Assembly: GCA_905234535.1 (NCBI GenBank)
Contig: CAJOII010000010.1
Coordinates: forward strand, 1 to 64,000
DNA length: 64,000 nt
From: an uncultured Ruminococcus sp.
Lineage (GTDB): Bacteria; Bacillota; Clostridia; Oscillospirales; Acutalibacteraceae
Direction of reading: 5' to 3'
The notes under the pieces were generated by a model. That model saw only the letters and a list, made by a program, of their open reading frames with translations. It searched no databases and was not told the origin of the DNA. Both the position numbers and the translations under genes were made by a program. Below, one piece after another: positions 39,489 through 49,310 of the stretch (position 1 is its first letter; the number at the start of each line of letters is the position of its first letter).

Positions 39489-40808
39489 ATGTTTACATCT
39501 GTCTACTTGCGCAACTACAAAACCTTTACGGACAATAGGATAGATTTATCTACCAGCGGCAATAAAGCAAAGCCGATGGTTTTACTTTACGGTGAAAACG
39601 GTGCAGGTAAATCAAATTTAGCATCGGTTTTCTTTTGTTTTACTGAGTTAATTCGCACTATGGATGTTCGCGATATGTTTCAAGACCTCATGGAAAATTA
39701 TAAAGAGGCAGCAAACAACGAACAACTATTGCAATTATTGAAGCATCGCTTTAGAGATATTGAAACCATCATCAGCGAATCCAGAACGATTGGAACAGCC
39801 GAAAACATGATATTAGATTTTTCTTTTGTTATAAATGAAAAGAAAGGTCGCTATGTCCTTGAGATGAACAGTACCGAGATAGTTCATGAGCGTTTGGAAT
39901 ACACTTTAGAAAAGAACAAAGGTGTATATTTTGATTTGCTTCCCGGAATCGCAAAACTGAATGATAAGGTTTTTCTAAATAAAGCCGTACAATCCGACTT
40001 GCTTGCGACGATTTCGAAGTTCTGGGGAAAGCATTCATTACTTGCTATTATCTATCATGAATTCGGCGACAAATCAAATAATTTTCTATCTAAAGCTTTC
40101 TCCGAAAATTTTATGAACTGCTTGGATGATTTCTTTTTAGTATCTTGCAGAATCAAAAAGCCAAACTCTCCTGAATTCGCAAATTATGGATTGAGATACC
40201 ATATTCTTTCTAGTTTATATTCAGGACAAATTGATCAAAAAGATATCTCTGATCTCAAAAAATCAGAAAAGCTTTTGCGGGCGTTTCTTCCCGTCATTAA
40301 TCATGAAATAAAAGATGTTCGGTATCATACTGAAACAAATAATGATACTGTTTCTTACCGTCTTTATACACAACAACTCATTGCTGGTGAATTGAAAGAT
40401 GTTCCTTTCTCTCTTGAGTCAACCGGTACACATAATCTCGTGGATTTACTTCCGTTTTTTCTGAATGCCGCGCAAGGACTAACTGTAATTGTCGACGAGT
40501 TGGATACGGGCATTCATGATTTACTGGTCAAGTATATTTTGGAAGACATTTGCAAAGAAATAAAAGGACAGATTATAATCACCACTCATAATACTCTTGT
40601 AATGAGTTCTGAAGTAATTCCCTCTTCTGCATTTTATACGATTGAAAAAGATGAGAATGGAAATCGAAGTATTAAGTGTTTAACTGATTCTGCGGGAAGA
40701 ATTCATCCGTTTCACAATAAGCAACTTCAATACATAAATGGCATCTATAATGCCATACCATCCAAATTTCATCTATCATTAGAAGACTTATCATCTACCA
40801 TAGAATAA
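39489..40808 (+). CDS. AAA15-family ATPase
   Basis: VYLRNYKTFTDNRIDLS; LLYGENGAGKSNLASVFF; TVIVDELDTGIHDLLVKYIL; IITTHNTLVMS. Confidence 0.85.
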   Translation: MFTSVYLRNYKTFTDNRIDLSTSGNKAKPMVLLYGENGAGKSNLASVFFCFTELIRTMDVRDMFQDLMENYKEAANNEQLLQLLKHRFRDIETIISESRTIGTAENMILDFSFVINEKKGRYVLEMNSTEIVHERLEYTLEKNKGVYFDLLPGIAKLNDKVFLNKAVQSDLLATISKFWGKHSLLAIIYHEFGDKSNNFLSKAFSENFMNCLDDFFLVSCRIKKPNSPEFANYGLRYHILSSLYSGQIDQKDISDLKKSEKLLRAFLPVINHEIKDVRYHTETNNDTVSYRLYTQQLIAGELKDVPFSLESTGTHNLVDLLPFFLNAAQGLTVIVDELDTGIHDLLVKYILEDICKEIKGQIIITTHNTLVMSSEVIPSSAFYTIEKDENGNRSIKCLTDSAGRIHPFHNKQLQYINGIYNAIPSKFHLSLEDLSSTIE

Positions 40809-40810
40809 CA

Positions 40811-40849
40811 AGAACAGAGACACAGTCATCAAGATTGCGTCTCTGTTCT
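40811..40849. terminator. Terminator hairpin
   Basis: AGAACAGAGAC / GTCTCTGTTCT. Confidence 0.8.
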
Positions 40850-40871
40850 ATTATATAGTAAGCCAATATAA

Positions 40872-40990
40872 ATATGTAATTCTCTCAATTTGAGAAGCGT
40901 TTTGCCACTTGGCGCGGTCATATTCTGTTTGCCGTACGTATCACATTATGTTGAAAATTGGAAAAGCTTTCGAGAAAAGAAAAAAGGTAA
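40872..40990 (-). repeat. Divergent att-like repeat copy D
   Basis: TATGTAAT.CTCTC...TCTGTTTGCCGTACGTATCACATTATGTTGAAAATTGGAAAAG matches copies A-C in order; core TT at 40951-40952. Confidence 0.75.
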
Positions 40991-41937
40991 TTATTTATTA
41001 AGCTATTGACTAACCACTGCATGCGCCGCAATCGAAGCAGCCGTTGCAAAAGGATTTTAAAGGAACATGTGTCGCATTTTTTCGCCCAATGCGGTATATA
41101 TAGATCTTCCTCCGTAATCAGATTTCCGGAGCTGTCCCTGAGTGAAAAATGCAGCTTTCTGCCCTGATAGCTTAAGCCCGAATGAAATGCCTGCAGGTTT
41201 TGCAGGCGTTTGCTTTCGATTTTGTACTCCCTGCCGTCCTTGATAAAGGTCGTTCCGGTTTCCATAAAACAAAACGTAATATCCCGCGACGCGCATTCTT
41301 CTCTCAGCGCCTTTACCCAATCAAAATCGCATGGATGTGCTCCGCCGTAGTTTTCTCCGCCGCAGGCGACCTGCTCGATCTGTCCGCTGTCAATGTATTT
41401 GCCGATCGTGGCAGCTTCCAACAGCGGAGCGCAGTACACGCCCTTATGCTTGAACGGCAGCTCCAAAAGCAGCGGAAGCCTTTCGTCTGCCCTGCGCTGT
41501 GTTTCGCAAGTCACATTCAGAAAGGTATTTTCCCAACCGTCTCCCCAATCCTCCGGCAAGCATTTTCTTATTCTCTCCGGTCTTTTGGTCAAAAGAAGAA
41601 AAACGACGTCACTTCTCTTGCGCATGATATCCCACGCTTCGTCCCGCCAATCATCCGCTTCCTCCAGAAAAAAATCAGAGGTCATGCAGACGCTGAGCAT
41701 TTCGCCGCTTTGTATCTTATACTGTTTTTTTCTGTCCTTCGACAACGGATATTTGAATCCTGTCTTTGTTTTATAGATCTCCGCAGCGTTCTTTCCCCGG
41801 AGCCTGTCCGAATAGTATACATAGCAATTCTGACAGCCTTCACTGCATTTGATACATCCGTGCCATGGATTCCAGTTACTGTGCATTGCCATTTTAGTGC
41901 GTCCTTTCTTGAAACAATAATTGCACCCGTATTGCAA
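40918..41937 (-). CDS. DUF5131-family (phage Gp37/Gp68-type, radical-SAM-like) protein, apparently frameshifted at the C-terminus
   Basis: NWNPWHGCIKCSEGCQNCYVYYSDRLRG; SVCMTSDFFLEEADDWRDEAWDIM; LLTKRPERI; CGGENYGGAHPCDFDWVKALREEC; start probably internal at MAMHSNWNPW. Confidence 0.85.
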   Translation of the reverse strand: MQYGCNYCFKKGRTKMAMHSNWNPWHGCIKCSEGCQNCYVYYSDRLRGKNAAEIYKTKTGFKYPLSKDRKKQYKIQSGEMLSVCMTSDFFLEEADDWRDEAWDIMRKRSDVVFLLLTKRPERIRKCLPEDWGDGWENTFLNVTCETQRRADERLPLLLELPFKHKGVYCAPLLEAATIGKYIDSGQIEQVACGGENYGGAHPCDFDWVKALREECASRDITFCFMETGTTFIKDGREYKIESKRLQNLQAFHSGLSYQGRKLHFSLRDSSGNLITEEDLYIPHWAKKCDTCSFKILLQRLLRLRRMQWLVNSLINNYLFSFLESFSNFQHNVIRTANRI

Positions 41938-42240
41938 GGCGTAGCTATTTTTTGTTCTTATTATGCTTGACCGGTCTATAATTCATTTTGCAAACATATA
42001 CTGATATGTTTGATATTGTCAAATCTAACGAGAATAGGAAGAAAATATCAATACTCACTCAAACAGTGTCATACTTCTGTTTTTCGTTTAGCGCAAACTC
42101 CCAAATAATTCTATTAATTTACAATTCAAGAAAGATTTCATTAAGCAAAAAACTCATAAAGTCCCAGATTAAGTCCGGAAACACCTCCCTCAGAACTGAA
42201 TATAAAAACTGCGTCCTTATTTCAGAACGCAGTTATCCGG

Positions 42241-42638
42241 TTATTGATTATATTGATTCTGCAAATAGCTTTCGACCTCTGAAACGAAGTATTCCGCTCT
42301 CTTTGCTTGAATCTCCACATCTTCCTTTAAGATTATGTAGAAATCATCATAGTCGCTGTCCTCTCGGATGACCTCCAAGTCGTCAATGATCTTAGACATT
42401 TCCGTGTCGAGTATTCCGGTTTTGATATAGCTTTGTCTGAACCGGGCAATTATCCCCGAATGTTTCTTTGAATCAAATCCATCCAGAGCAAGCACTGCCC
42501 TCATCGCGGAAAAGATTGCGTAATAAAGCCTGTTTGCTGACGCTTTATAATCACCTAACTCCAGCATTGCCTTGGCTGTTGTCAACCTTTCATGCGCGAT
42601 CTCTAACCGCCTTTTTGAAAGCTTATTTTATAATTATG
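42241..42638 (-). pseudogene. HEPN-domain protein copy 1 (MNT/HEPN pair), 5' frameshift
   Basis: KRRLEIAHERLTTAKAMLELGDYKASANRLYYAIFSAMRAVLALDGFDSKKHSGIIARFRQSY; the TTG-initiated frame (LEHNYKI) aligns with copy 2 (LLSENTI) only with a +1 correction near 42619-42630. Confidence 0.75.
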
Positions 42639-42978
42639 CTCCAATGCGTATTCCCTCCTCATGGACGTTCTGATAGAAGGGCAACACGCTCATATACTTG
42701 TTAAACGTGTCGACGTCTTTGATCAAGGGAACTATTACCAAATCATATTCCAATCCCAATTCTGATGATTTTGATGTAAGCGCCGATCTGTATTTCCACA
42801 GTTCTTCCGGAGCTATTCCCCGTACCAAAATCATGATATCCACATCAGACCCAGGTGTATAATCTCCTCTGGCATATGAGCCGTAAAGAATAACCGAATC
42901 CAAATGAGTACCAAAGGTATCTTTTGCAGTTTTTGCAATTTCTGTCAAAATGATTTGCAATTCACTTTTTGAGCACAT
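42634..42978 (-). CDS. Minimal nucleotidyltransferase (MNT) copy 1
   Basis: LDSVILYGSYARGDYTPGSDVDIMILV (GSX10DXD). Confidence 0.92.
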   Translation of the reverse strand: MCSKSELQIILTEIAKTAKDTFGTHLDSVILYGSYARGDYTPGSDVDIMILVRGIAPEELWKYRSALTSKSSELGLEYDLVIVPLIKDVDTFNKYMSVLPFYQNVHEEGIRIGA

Positions 42979-43051
42979 AGGAACACTCCTTTCTTTTTTT
43001 ATTTTGATTATAGCATACGCAAATCCATTTGTCTATCTTTTACTTGATTTT

Positions 43052-43226
43052 ATACTGCCAACGCGTATTGATATGTAATCCTCTCCACCTGTCCCCTCTC
43101 ACGCCACGAACTCCGCATAAAATCTATTTGCCGTACGTGGCACATTACGTTGAAAGTTGGAAAATCTTATGAGAAATGGAAGATTTTGTTATTTATCAGT
43201 CAAACAATGTCGGATCACCCATCACG
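43052..43226 (-). repeat. att-like repeat copy A, including relic of the TOTE helicase 3' end
   Basis: About 175 bp nearly identical to 46321-46495; contains GTGATGGGTGATCCGACATTGTTTGACTGA (VMGDPTLFD*) on the minus strand; core TT at 43150-43151. Confidence 0.92.
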
Positions 43227-43793
43227 TTTTTCGTCAGCTTTAGTTGCTTTCTTTTTGTTCAATTCGATAATAGCGTGAATGTTATCAATTATAAAATGCT
43301 GGGCATTAAGATTATACGAAATAGCTTCATACGTGCTTCCCTGTTGATTCACACGTTGCTCTGAGATAATACCGACACTCCTGCCGTTATCTGTCACGCG
43401 CTTTTTGGATTTGTTATTGATAATAACATTTGTCAGCATTACAATTTCAGTCAGCCATTCCGTGATAACGCCGTTTTTCAGCGTAGAGCATTGCAACGGA
43501 TTCACCAATTCATTGAGACGTTTGGTGATTTCTGATACCGTCAAAGGCGTTTGTGAATACGCAAACCTTTCAAGCTGCTGTGCTGATAAGGAAAATTCTG
43601 ATTTTTGTATTTCAAAAGTGCCTGTTGTGGTGATTTGCTTTAAGATTCCAGTTACATAATACAGACACCTTGATATTCTCACATTATTGACAACATCATT
43701 CTCCGCAACTTCTTCGTCCGTCAGCGGATTGACGCCATTGGCGAGCTTTTCCAGATACATCTGCGCTCTGGCGATGATTTCTATTTCGTTCAT
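43215..43793 (-). CDS. Hypothetical protein paired with the SWIM protein
   Basis: MNEIEIIARAQMYLEKLANGVNPLTDEEVAENDVVNNVRISRCLYYVTGIL; C-terminus runs into repeat A. Confidence 0.7.
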   Translation of the reverse strand: MNEIEIIARAQMYLEKLANGVNPLTDEEVAENDVVNNVRISRCLYYVTGILKQITTTGTFEIQKSEFSLSAQQLERFAYSQTPLTVSEITKRLNELVNPLQCSTLKNGVITEWLTEIVMLTNVIINNKSKKRVTDNGRSVGIISEQRVNQQGSTYEAISYNLNAQHFIIDNIHAIIELNKKKATKADEKRDG

Positions 43794-43846
43794 AGCGGTT
43801 TCCTCCTTGTTTAATAGCAATTCTCAATTTCCTCTAAACCAATCTC

Positions 43847-45451
43847 CTATAGCCCTTTCAATTCATCCAGCATGGCACGGCGGTTTTTATAGCGTATTCG
43901 CCAATCCTCCGCGATTTGTCTTGAAAGCTCCTTGCCGCCTTCTATTTTTCTCATTCGCTTTAGCAGCCTTACCCATTCCTGATAAGCCTTTCTGCCGCTT
44001 GCCTGCACGGCTGCGTAATTCAGGTAATCGCTGTATTTCCGAAGAATCTCCGCCGAATATTTTGGCAATAGCACATCCTCATAGTCTAATACGGAATACA
44101 GATTCTTATCCTTCAACAGCTCCCATAACCTGTCATATAGCTTTTCTTCGCACAGCAACTGTTCCTGACCGTAATTAATAAAGCAAGGGAATACTTTTTC
44201 ACGTTCCCGAATCCACTCTTGCTCGGTGTACTGCGATTTCAGTTCATTGTAATACTCATGGCTCTTGGATTTGCAAACCAAATCCCACAGCGTTTCCAGT
44301 GTCTTTTCCGTATTTCCGGTTTTTCGGTACAGCCGGAGCAATTCTTCACGATAGCCCGTCACCGAGCCGGGATATCCTAAGTTGGAATCAATCAAGTCCT
44401 CATAAATGAAGATTGCCTTCTGCCATTCTTCGCGTTGAATGAATTGGTGCGCCAACCATTCGCGCATTTTGAAGTCATTCCAATGCTCACGGCAAAATGT
44501 TTCGACTTTCTCAAATGGTGTTTCCGTATCGTTCAGATAATCCGACATACGACGCAATGCAATGCTTCTTTGATAAGAATCCGGCTCACTGGTTTGAATA
44601 GCTATGTCAATAAAGTCAATCACGCGACCGCGATAACACTCCTCCCGGAATTGCCGGGTGATAAGTGCTTCCAGATAATCGTCAAGAAAATCATTATCGT
44701 TCAATTCATATTCCAAAAGCACTTGCTCAAACAACCAATCCTTATCCTGCGGCGGCATCTTTTCCGCTATCTCTGCCCAAAACGATGAATAGTCGTCCAT
44801 GATCATCGTCATTTCGCCGTCATCGTCACTATCGATATCAGCCACCTCTTGACAAATATACAGCGACAACTGAAATGCGTCACGGTACTGTCCGTTGTCT
44901 ATCATAATACGGATATCATCATTGAACGCCTCCATATCCTCATAGAAGTCTGACGCTTCCTCGTAATCAATAAATCCCCACTTATCCTCATGCTCATAAA
45001 TTGTGGAATCGATCAGCTTTTTATAGTGTTCCAAAGAGACTTTGGGCTTATTGGTCAATAAGAGAAAACGCTGTTTCAGCTTTTCATCATTTTCTAAAAT
45101 GTCAGCAAGAAAGCTTCTGACCGCCGCTTCATCCGCTGCATTAACAATATCGGCAATACTTTCATTAAAGGAAGACTTTTCGATTATATCCATATCTTCC
45201 AGCTCATACAAAACCGCTGCCATATGCTTGCAATAATTCCCGTCCTCGGCATACGGACAGTCGCAATCCATGTCATACACTTCATCGAGATCGAGAAATA
45301 TCTCGACCTCATACAGCTCCGTTCCGCTGACAGTAGCGGAGATCACGTCGTCCTCCCTGCTGATATCCTCAACCGCTCCTTCAAGATAGTAACCGTATCC
45401 CCTGTCGAGAATTGTTTTTCTGAAAAGGTTTTTCCAATTCTTTTTCAACAT
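43847..45451 (-). CDS. SWIM zinc finger family protein
   Basis: DMDCDCPYAEDGNYCKHMAAVLYEL (CxCxnCxH). Confidence 0.9.
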   Translation of the reverse strand: MLKKNWKNLFRKTILDRGYGYYLEGAVEDISREDDVISATVSGTELYEVEIFLDLDEVYDMDCDCPYAEDGNYCKHMAAVLYELEDMDIIEKSSFNESIADIVNAADEAAVRSFLADILENDEKLKQRFLLLTNKPKVSLEHYKKLIDSTIYEHEDKWGFIDYEEASDFYEDMEAFNDDIRIMIDNGQYRDAFQLSLYICQEVADIDSDDDGEMTMIMDDYSSFWAEIAEKMPPQDKDWLFEQVLLEYELNDNDFLDDYLEALITRQFREECYRGRVIDFIDIAIQTSEPDSYQRSIALRRMSDYLNDTETPFEKVETFCREHWNDFKMREWLAHQFIQREEWQKAIFIYEDLIDSNLGYPGSVTGYREELLRLYRKTGNTEKTLETLWDLVCKSKSHEYYNELKSQYTEQEWIREREKVFPCFINYGQEQLLCEEKLYDRLWELLKDKNLYSVLDYEDVLLPKYSAEILRKYSDYLNYAAVQASGRKAYQEWVRLLKRMRKIEGGKELSRQIAEDWRIRYKNRRAMLDELKGL

Positions 45452-45509
45452 TTATCATCACCCCTTAAAAACAAAAGCCGCGCCTATATCGCAAGGCGCA
45501 GCTATCCTA

Positions 45510-45911
45510 TTAATTATATTGTGTATGCAAATATTTCTCAACTTCATTAACAAAGAACACAGCGCATTCTACCTGTTCCAAAACCTCTTCTTTGAAAATT
45601 AAATAGAAGTCATCGTAATCGCTGCTCTGCCTTACATCCTTCAACGAATCAATTATGTGTGACATTTTCGGAGTGAAAACACCGGTTTTGATATAACTTT
45701 TTCTAAACTCCGCAATCACACCGGAATGCTTCTTAAAATCCAGACCGTCCAACGCGAGAACAGCTCTCATTGCAGAAAACGCCGCATAATAAGAACGATT
45801 GGCGGCAGATTTGTAATCGCCGGAATCAATCAAAAGCTTAGCCGTATTCAGACGTTCTTTTGCTATTGCCAATCGATGCTTTGAAAGGGCTATCGTGTTC
45901 TCACTAAGCAA
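45510..45911 (-). CDS. HEPN-domain protein copy 2 (MNT/HEPN pair)
   Basis: AAANRSYYAAFSAMRAVLALDGLDFKKHSGVIAEFRKSYIKTG; VRQSSDYDDFY. Confidence 0.88.
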   Translation of the reverse strand: MLSENTIALSKHRLAIAKERLNTAKLLIDSGDYKSAANRSYYAAFSAMRAVLALDGLDFKKHSGVIAEFRKSYIKTGVFTPKMSHIIDSLKDVRQSSDYDDFYLIFKEEVLEQVECAVFFVNEVEKYLHTQYN

Positions 45912-46245
45912 CTTTGATACCCTCTTTCATGATATTCTGATAAAACGGCAATACATCCAAATACATATTGAAAGTTTCAATATCTTTTATCGTGGACGAA
46001 ATCACTAAATCATATTGAAGCCCGAGTTCGGACTCGGCTTTGATAATTGGCTTTTTATATCTCCATAAATCCTCGGGAGCGATCCCCTTGACCAAAATCA
46101 TCATATCTATATCCGAATCGGGCGTATAATCGCCGCGCGCATAGGAACCGTAGAGAATAACGGAATCGAGATGCTCACCAAAAGTCTCTCTCGCTGTTTT
46201 GGCTATTTCGGATAGAATTATCTGCAATTCACTTTTTGAGCACAT
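45904..46245 (-). CDS. Minimal nucleotidyltransferase (MNT) copy 2
   Basis: LDSVILYGSYARGDYTPDSDIDMMILV (GSX10DXD). Confidence 0.92.
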   Translation of the reverse strand: MCSKSELQIILSEIAKTARETFGEHLDSVILYGSYARGDYTPDSDIDMMILVKGIAPEDLWRYKKPIIKAESELGLQYDLVISSTIKDIETFNMYLDVLPFYQNIMKEGIKVA

Positions 46246-46320
46246 AGGAACACTCCTTCCATTTTGATAATTTGATTATAGCATACCCAAATTTATTTGT
46301 CCATCTTTCTTTTGATTTTA

Positions 46321-46495
46321 TACTGCCAACGCGTATTGATATGTAATCCTCTCCACCTGTCCCCTCTCACGCCACGAACTCCGCATAAAATCTGTTTGTC
46401 GTACACGCCACATTACGTTGAAAGTTGGAAAATCTTATGAGAAATGGAAGATTTTGTTATTTATCAGTCAAACAATGTCGGATCAACCATCACGC
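46321..46495 (-). repeat. att-like repeat copy B
   Basis: Nearly identical to copy A; encodes FNVMWRVRQTDFMRSSWRERGQVERITYQYALAV* on the minus strand; core TT at 46418-46419. Confidence 0.92.
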
Positions 46496-49289
46496 CTTTC
46501 GTCAGTTTTCCGGCGAGTGACGCGTTGATCAGGCGCAAAACCGATGACTCTGCGAGGTTATAGGAAAGCGGGTTGACGTTGCCGTACCAAACGATCTGAT
46601 TATCTATCACGGTAAATGTCCGGTGGGATTTATCTTGGATTATATACTCAACATTCTCCAGCATCTCATTTTCATCCAATTCAGATACAATGATTATCAG
46701 CTTTACGGTTTCCGAAATTAAGGGTACTATTCTTTTCAGATATCCCGGCTTTACTGTCGGAGCAGAAATGATCACCTCTTTGTCCGCGTTGTTTATGTCA
46801 TCGGAATACTTATTGAAGAAGTTACTGCTGTCATACACAAGGCTTGTTTCAGCTTGTAAGGATCCGTTCAGTACATAACCCAGTTCCGCGTAGCCACGGA
46901 TTCTTTTGTGATACATTCTGTCGAGCATGGGTACGAAAATATCAGCGTAGTCGTGGACGATCACTTCTGACTTTCCCTCGTAATTACGGTGCAGTCTGCC
47001 GACATATTGCGCGAGCGTACCTTTCCAAGAGATCGGCATGGCGAGAAACAGCGTATCTAAACGAGGTTCATCAAAACCTTCTCCGACATACTTTCCGGTT
47101 GCTACGATAATCATATTATCGCTATGCGGAACAGCCTTAATTGCTTCCAGTTTCTCGCGTTTTTCTTTTGCTTTATCCTTGCCGCTGAGCAGAAACACGT
47201 TACTGTATTCGGCAGCAATCGCAGAACACAAAATTTCCGCGTGTTCTGTTCTTTCAGTCAAAACGATACAATTCCTGCCACTCTTATTTGCCACCAATAC
47301 ATCGTCAATTTTTTTGCGGTTTCTCTCTTCATTCGCGCATAGCTTTGTGCAGATATCCTGATACCTCAAGCTACCTTCAGCTACACAAAAATCGGTGAAT
47401 TCGGGAATCACATAATGAGAGAAATCTCGCTTGACAGACTGTGCCAAGGCATCGACCTGATAGCGTACCGGGCCGCACTGCATGGTGATAATTGGCTGAT
47501 GACCGTCCTGACGTTTCGGCGTAGCGGTCAATCCGTAGACATATTTTGCATTGACCTCGCGCAGAATCTTCTCGAAGGTAAACGCAGATACATGATGACA
47601 TTCGTCCACGATCACCATACCATAATCCTTCACAAATCCCTTGACCTCATCGCCGCTTACTACAGACTGCATGATAGCGATGTCAACAATATTATTCAAC
47701 GTATTCTTAGTGGCTCCAAGCTGACCAATATGGGAAAGCTTTTTCTGCCTGCCGCGCTTTTTCGGTTGTTCGGGCAATTTATCTTCGAAGATTAAAAACT
47801 CGGACAAAGATTTTTGCCACTGTTGCAATAACGCTGACGAATGTACCAGAATCAGGGTATTGACCTTCCTTTCGGCAATTAAGTATGACACGACGACGGT
47901 TTTACCGAAAGCGGTCGTCGCAGACAGGATTCCGTTTTCATATTTGAGCATTTCAGCCGCCGCGAGTTGCTGTTCTTCTCGGAGCTCCCCGTTAAAGTGC
48001 AAATTAATATGATTGCCGCTGTTGCGTTTGTCCTCATAATGAATCTACGAATTTATCAGTTCCGTCAAACTGTCTTTGCAACCCCTCGGAATACAGAGGT
48101 ATTGTCCTGTTTCCTCGGAAGCATCAATCACACGCGGCTTATTATATACCGGCAACCGCATTGCTTGACTCTTATAGAAATCGGGATTCTTGAATGCCGC
48201 AAGACGCTTAATTTTGTTCAAAGCCTTTTGCAATATTCCTTTCTTCTCGATGTACAAAAGATTTGCTTCCACCACATTAACAACAGGCGGAAAGTCAAAG
48301 GCAGACAGCGGATTTTCATACTTCTTTTCCCAAGGTTTTTCCTGCTCTTCTATCAATTCTCCGAGCTCATTTTGTACACGAAGTTTGGAAAGGTAGCTGT
48401 CGACCTCCTCAGCAGTTATCCTTTGGATTTGATAGAGATATTCCCATTGGTCGTGATAAGAATTGAAATCATCATCCACAAATTCAGAATATTGCTCTTT
48501 GCGCGCTCTGCCCTGTAGTGGTAAGGCGATCAGGTTGCCGAATCCGCCTTTGGGCATGGTGCCCTGATTCGGAAACATTCTGTCATAAGAGCTCAACTTG
48601 ATTTCATGTCGTTCTTCCATTGCTTTTGTCAAAATGGCACTGCCGAATTTTCTTGCCGTTGAAGCCGGAAGCGGTTCAGAGAAGAACAGCCACACATGTG
48701 CACCGTTTCCGGAACGCGAACGTTCTACCGCTATAGGAATATCAAATGATTTGCAAACCGATCTGACGGCAGATACATCCTCCTGCCAACTCTCATCGTC
48801 AAAATCAATGGCGAGGAATTTGGTAGTTTCATCAGGCAGCATCACATAAGTACCGATCACATCACGACAATATCCATCGTCGCCCTTCAAATGATAATAA
48901 ATGACACTGTCGTTTACCGCTGTAAAGCTCTTGTTTGGGCAACTGTTGCACTTGTATTTCTTCTTGTCACAAACGCCTGTCACCCACTCGTTAGCGCAGG
49001 CAGGGACATAGCCGCTTTTGCCTGTTTTGGTATTGAAAAAACGCTTGGCGTATACATCTTCCCTACCGATGAATAAGGATTTGAACAACTTGATTTTTTG
49101 ATTCGGTGAGGCGTATTTATTGAACGCTGTTTTATGTTTCTCCGCGCTGCCTTGCCACATTTCCGCATCGCAGATAAAAGAACAGCCGTGCTCATCCTCA
49201 CAGAGCACAGCTATTCTGTCGGTTGTCAATTCTTTTACGGTTTTGATGAAGCGATATTCTTTTCCATTGATAATAGTTTTTGGATTCAT
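46464..49289 (-). pseudogene. TOTE-type archaeo-eukaryotic primase + SF2 helicase, one frame interrupted by a single TAG at 48045-48047
   Basis: Primase part: KLFKSLFIGREDVYAKRFFNTKTGKSGYVPACANEWVTGVCDKKKYKCNSCPNKSF, AIDFDDESW; helicase part: LREEQQLAAAEMLKYENGILSATTAFGKTVV, MVIVDECHHVSA, LTATPKR; 49289 and 48002 are in the same frame (429 codons apart). Confidence 0.85.
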
Positions 49290-49310
49290 AGTATTCCCTT
49301 ACTTCTAAGA

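Noticed and set aside
39489-40808. RloA/RloB pair
   Set aside because: No RloB-like gene follows; a terminator comes immediately after the ATPase.
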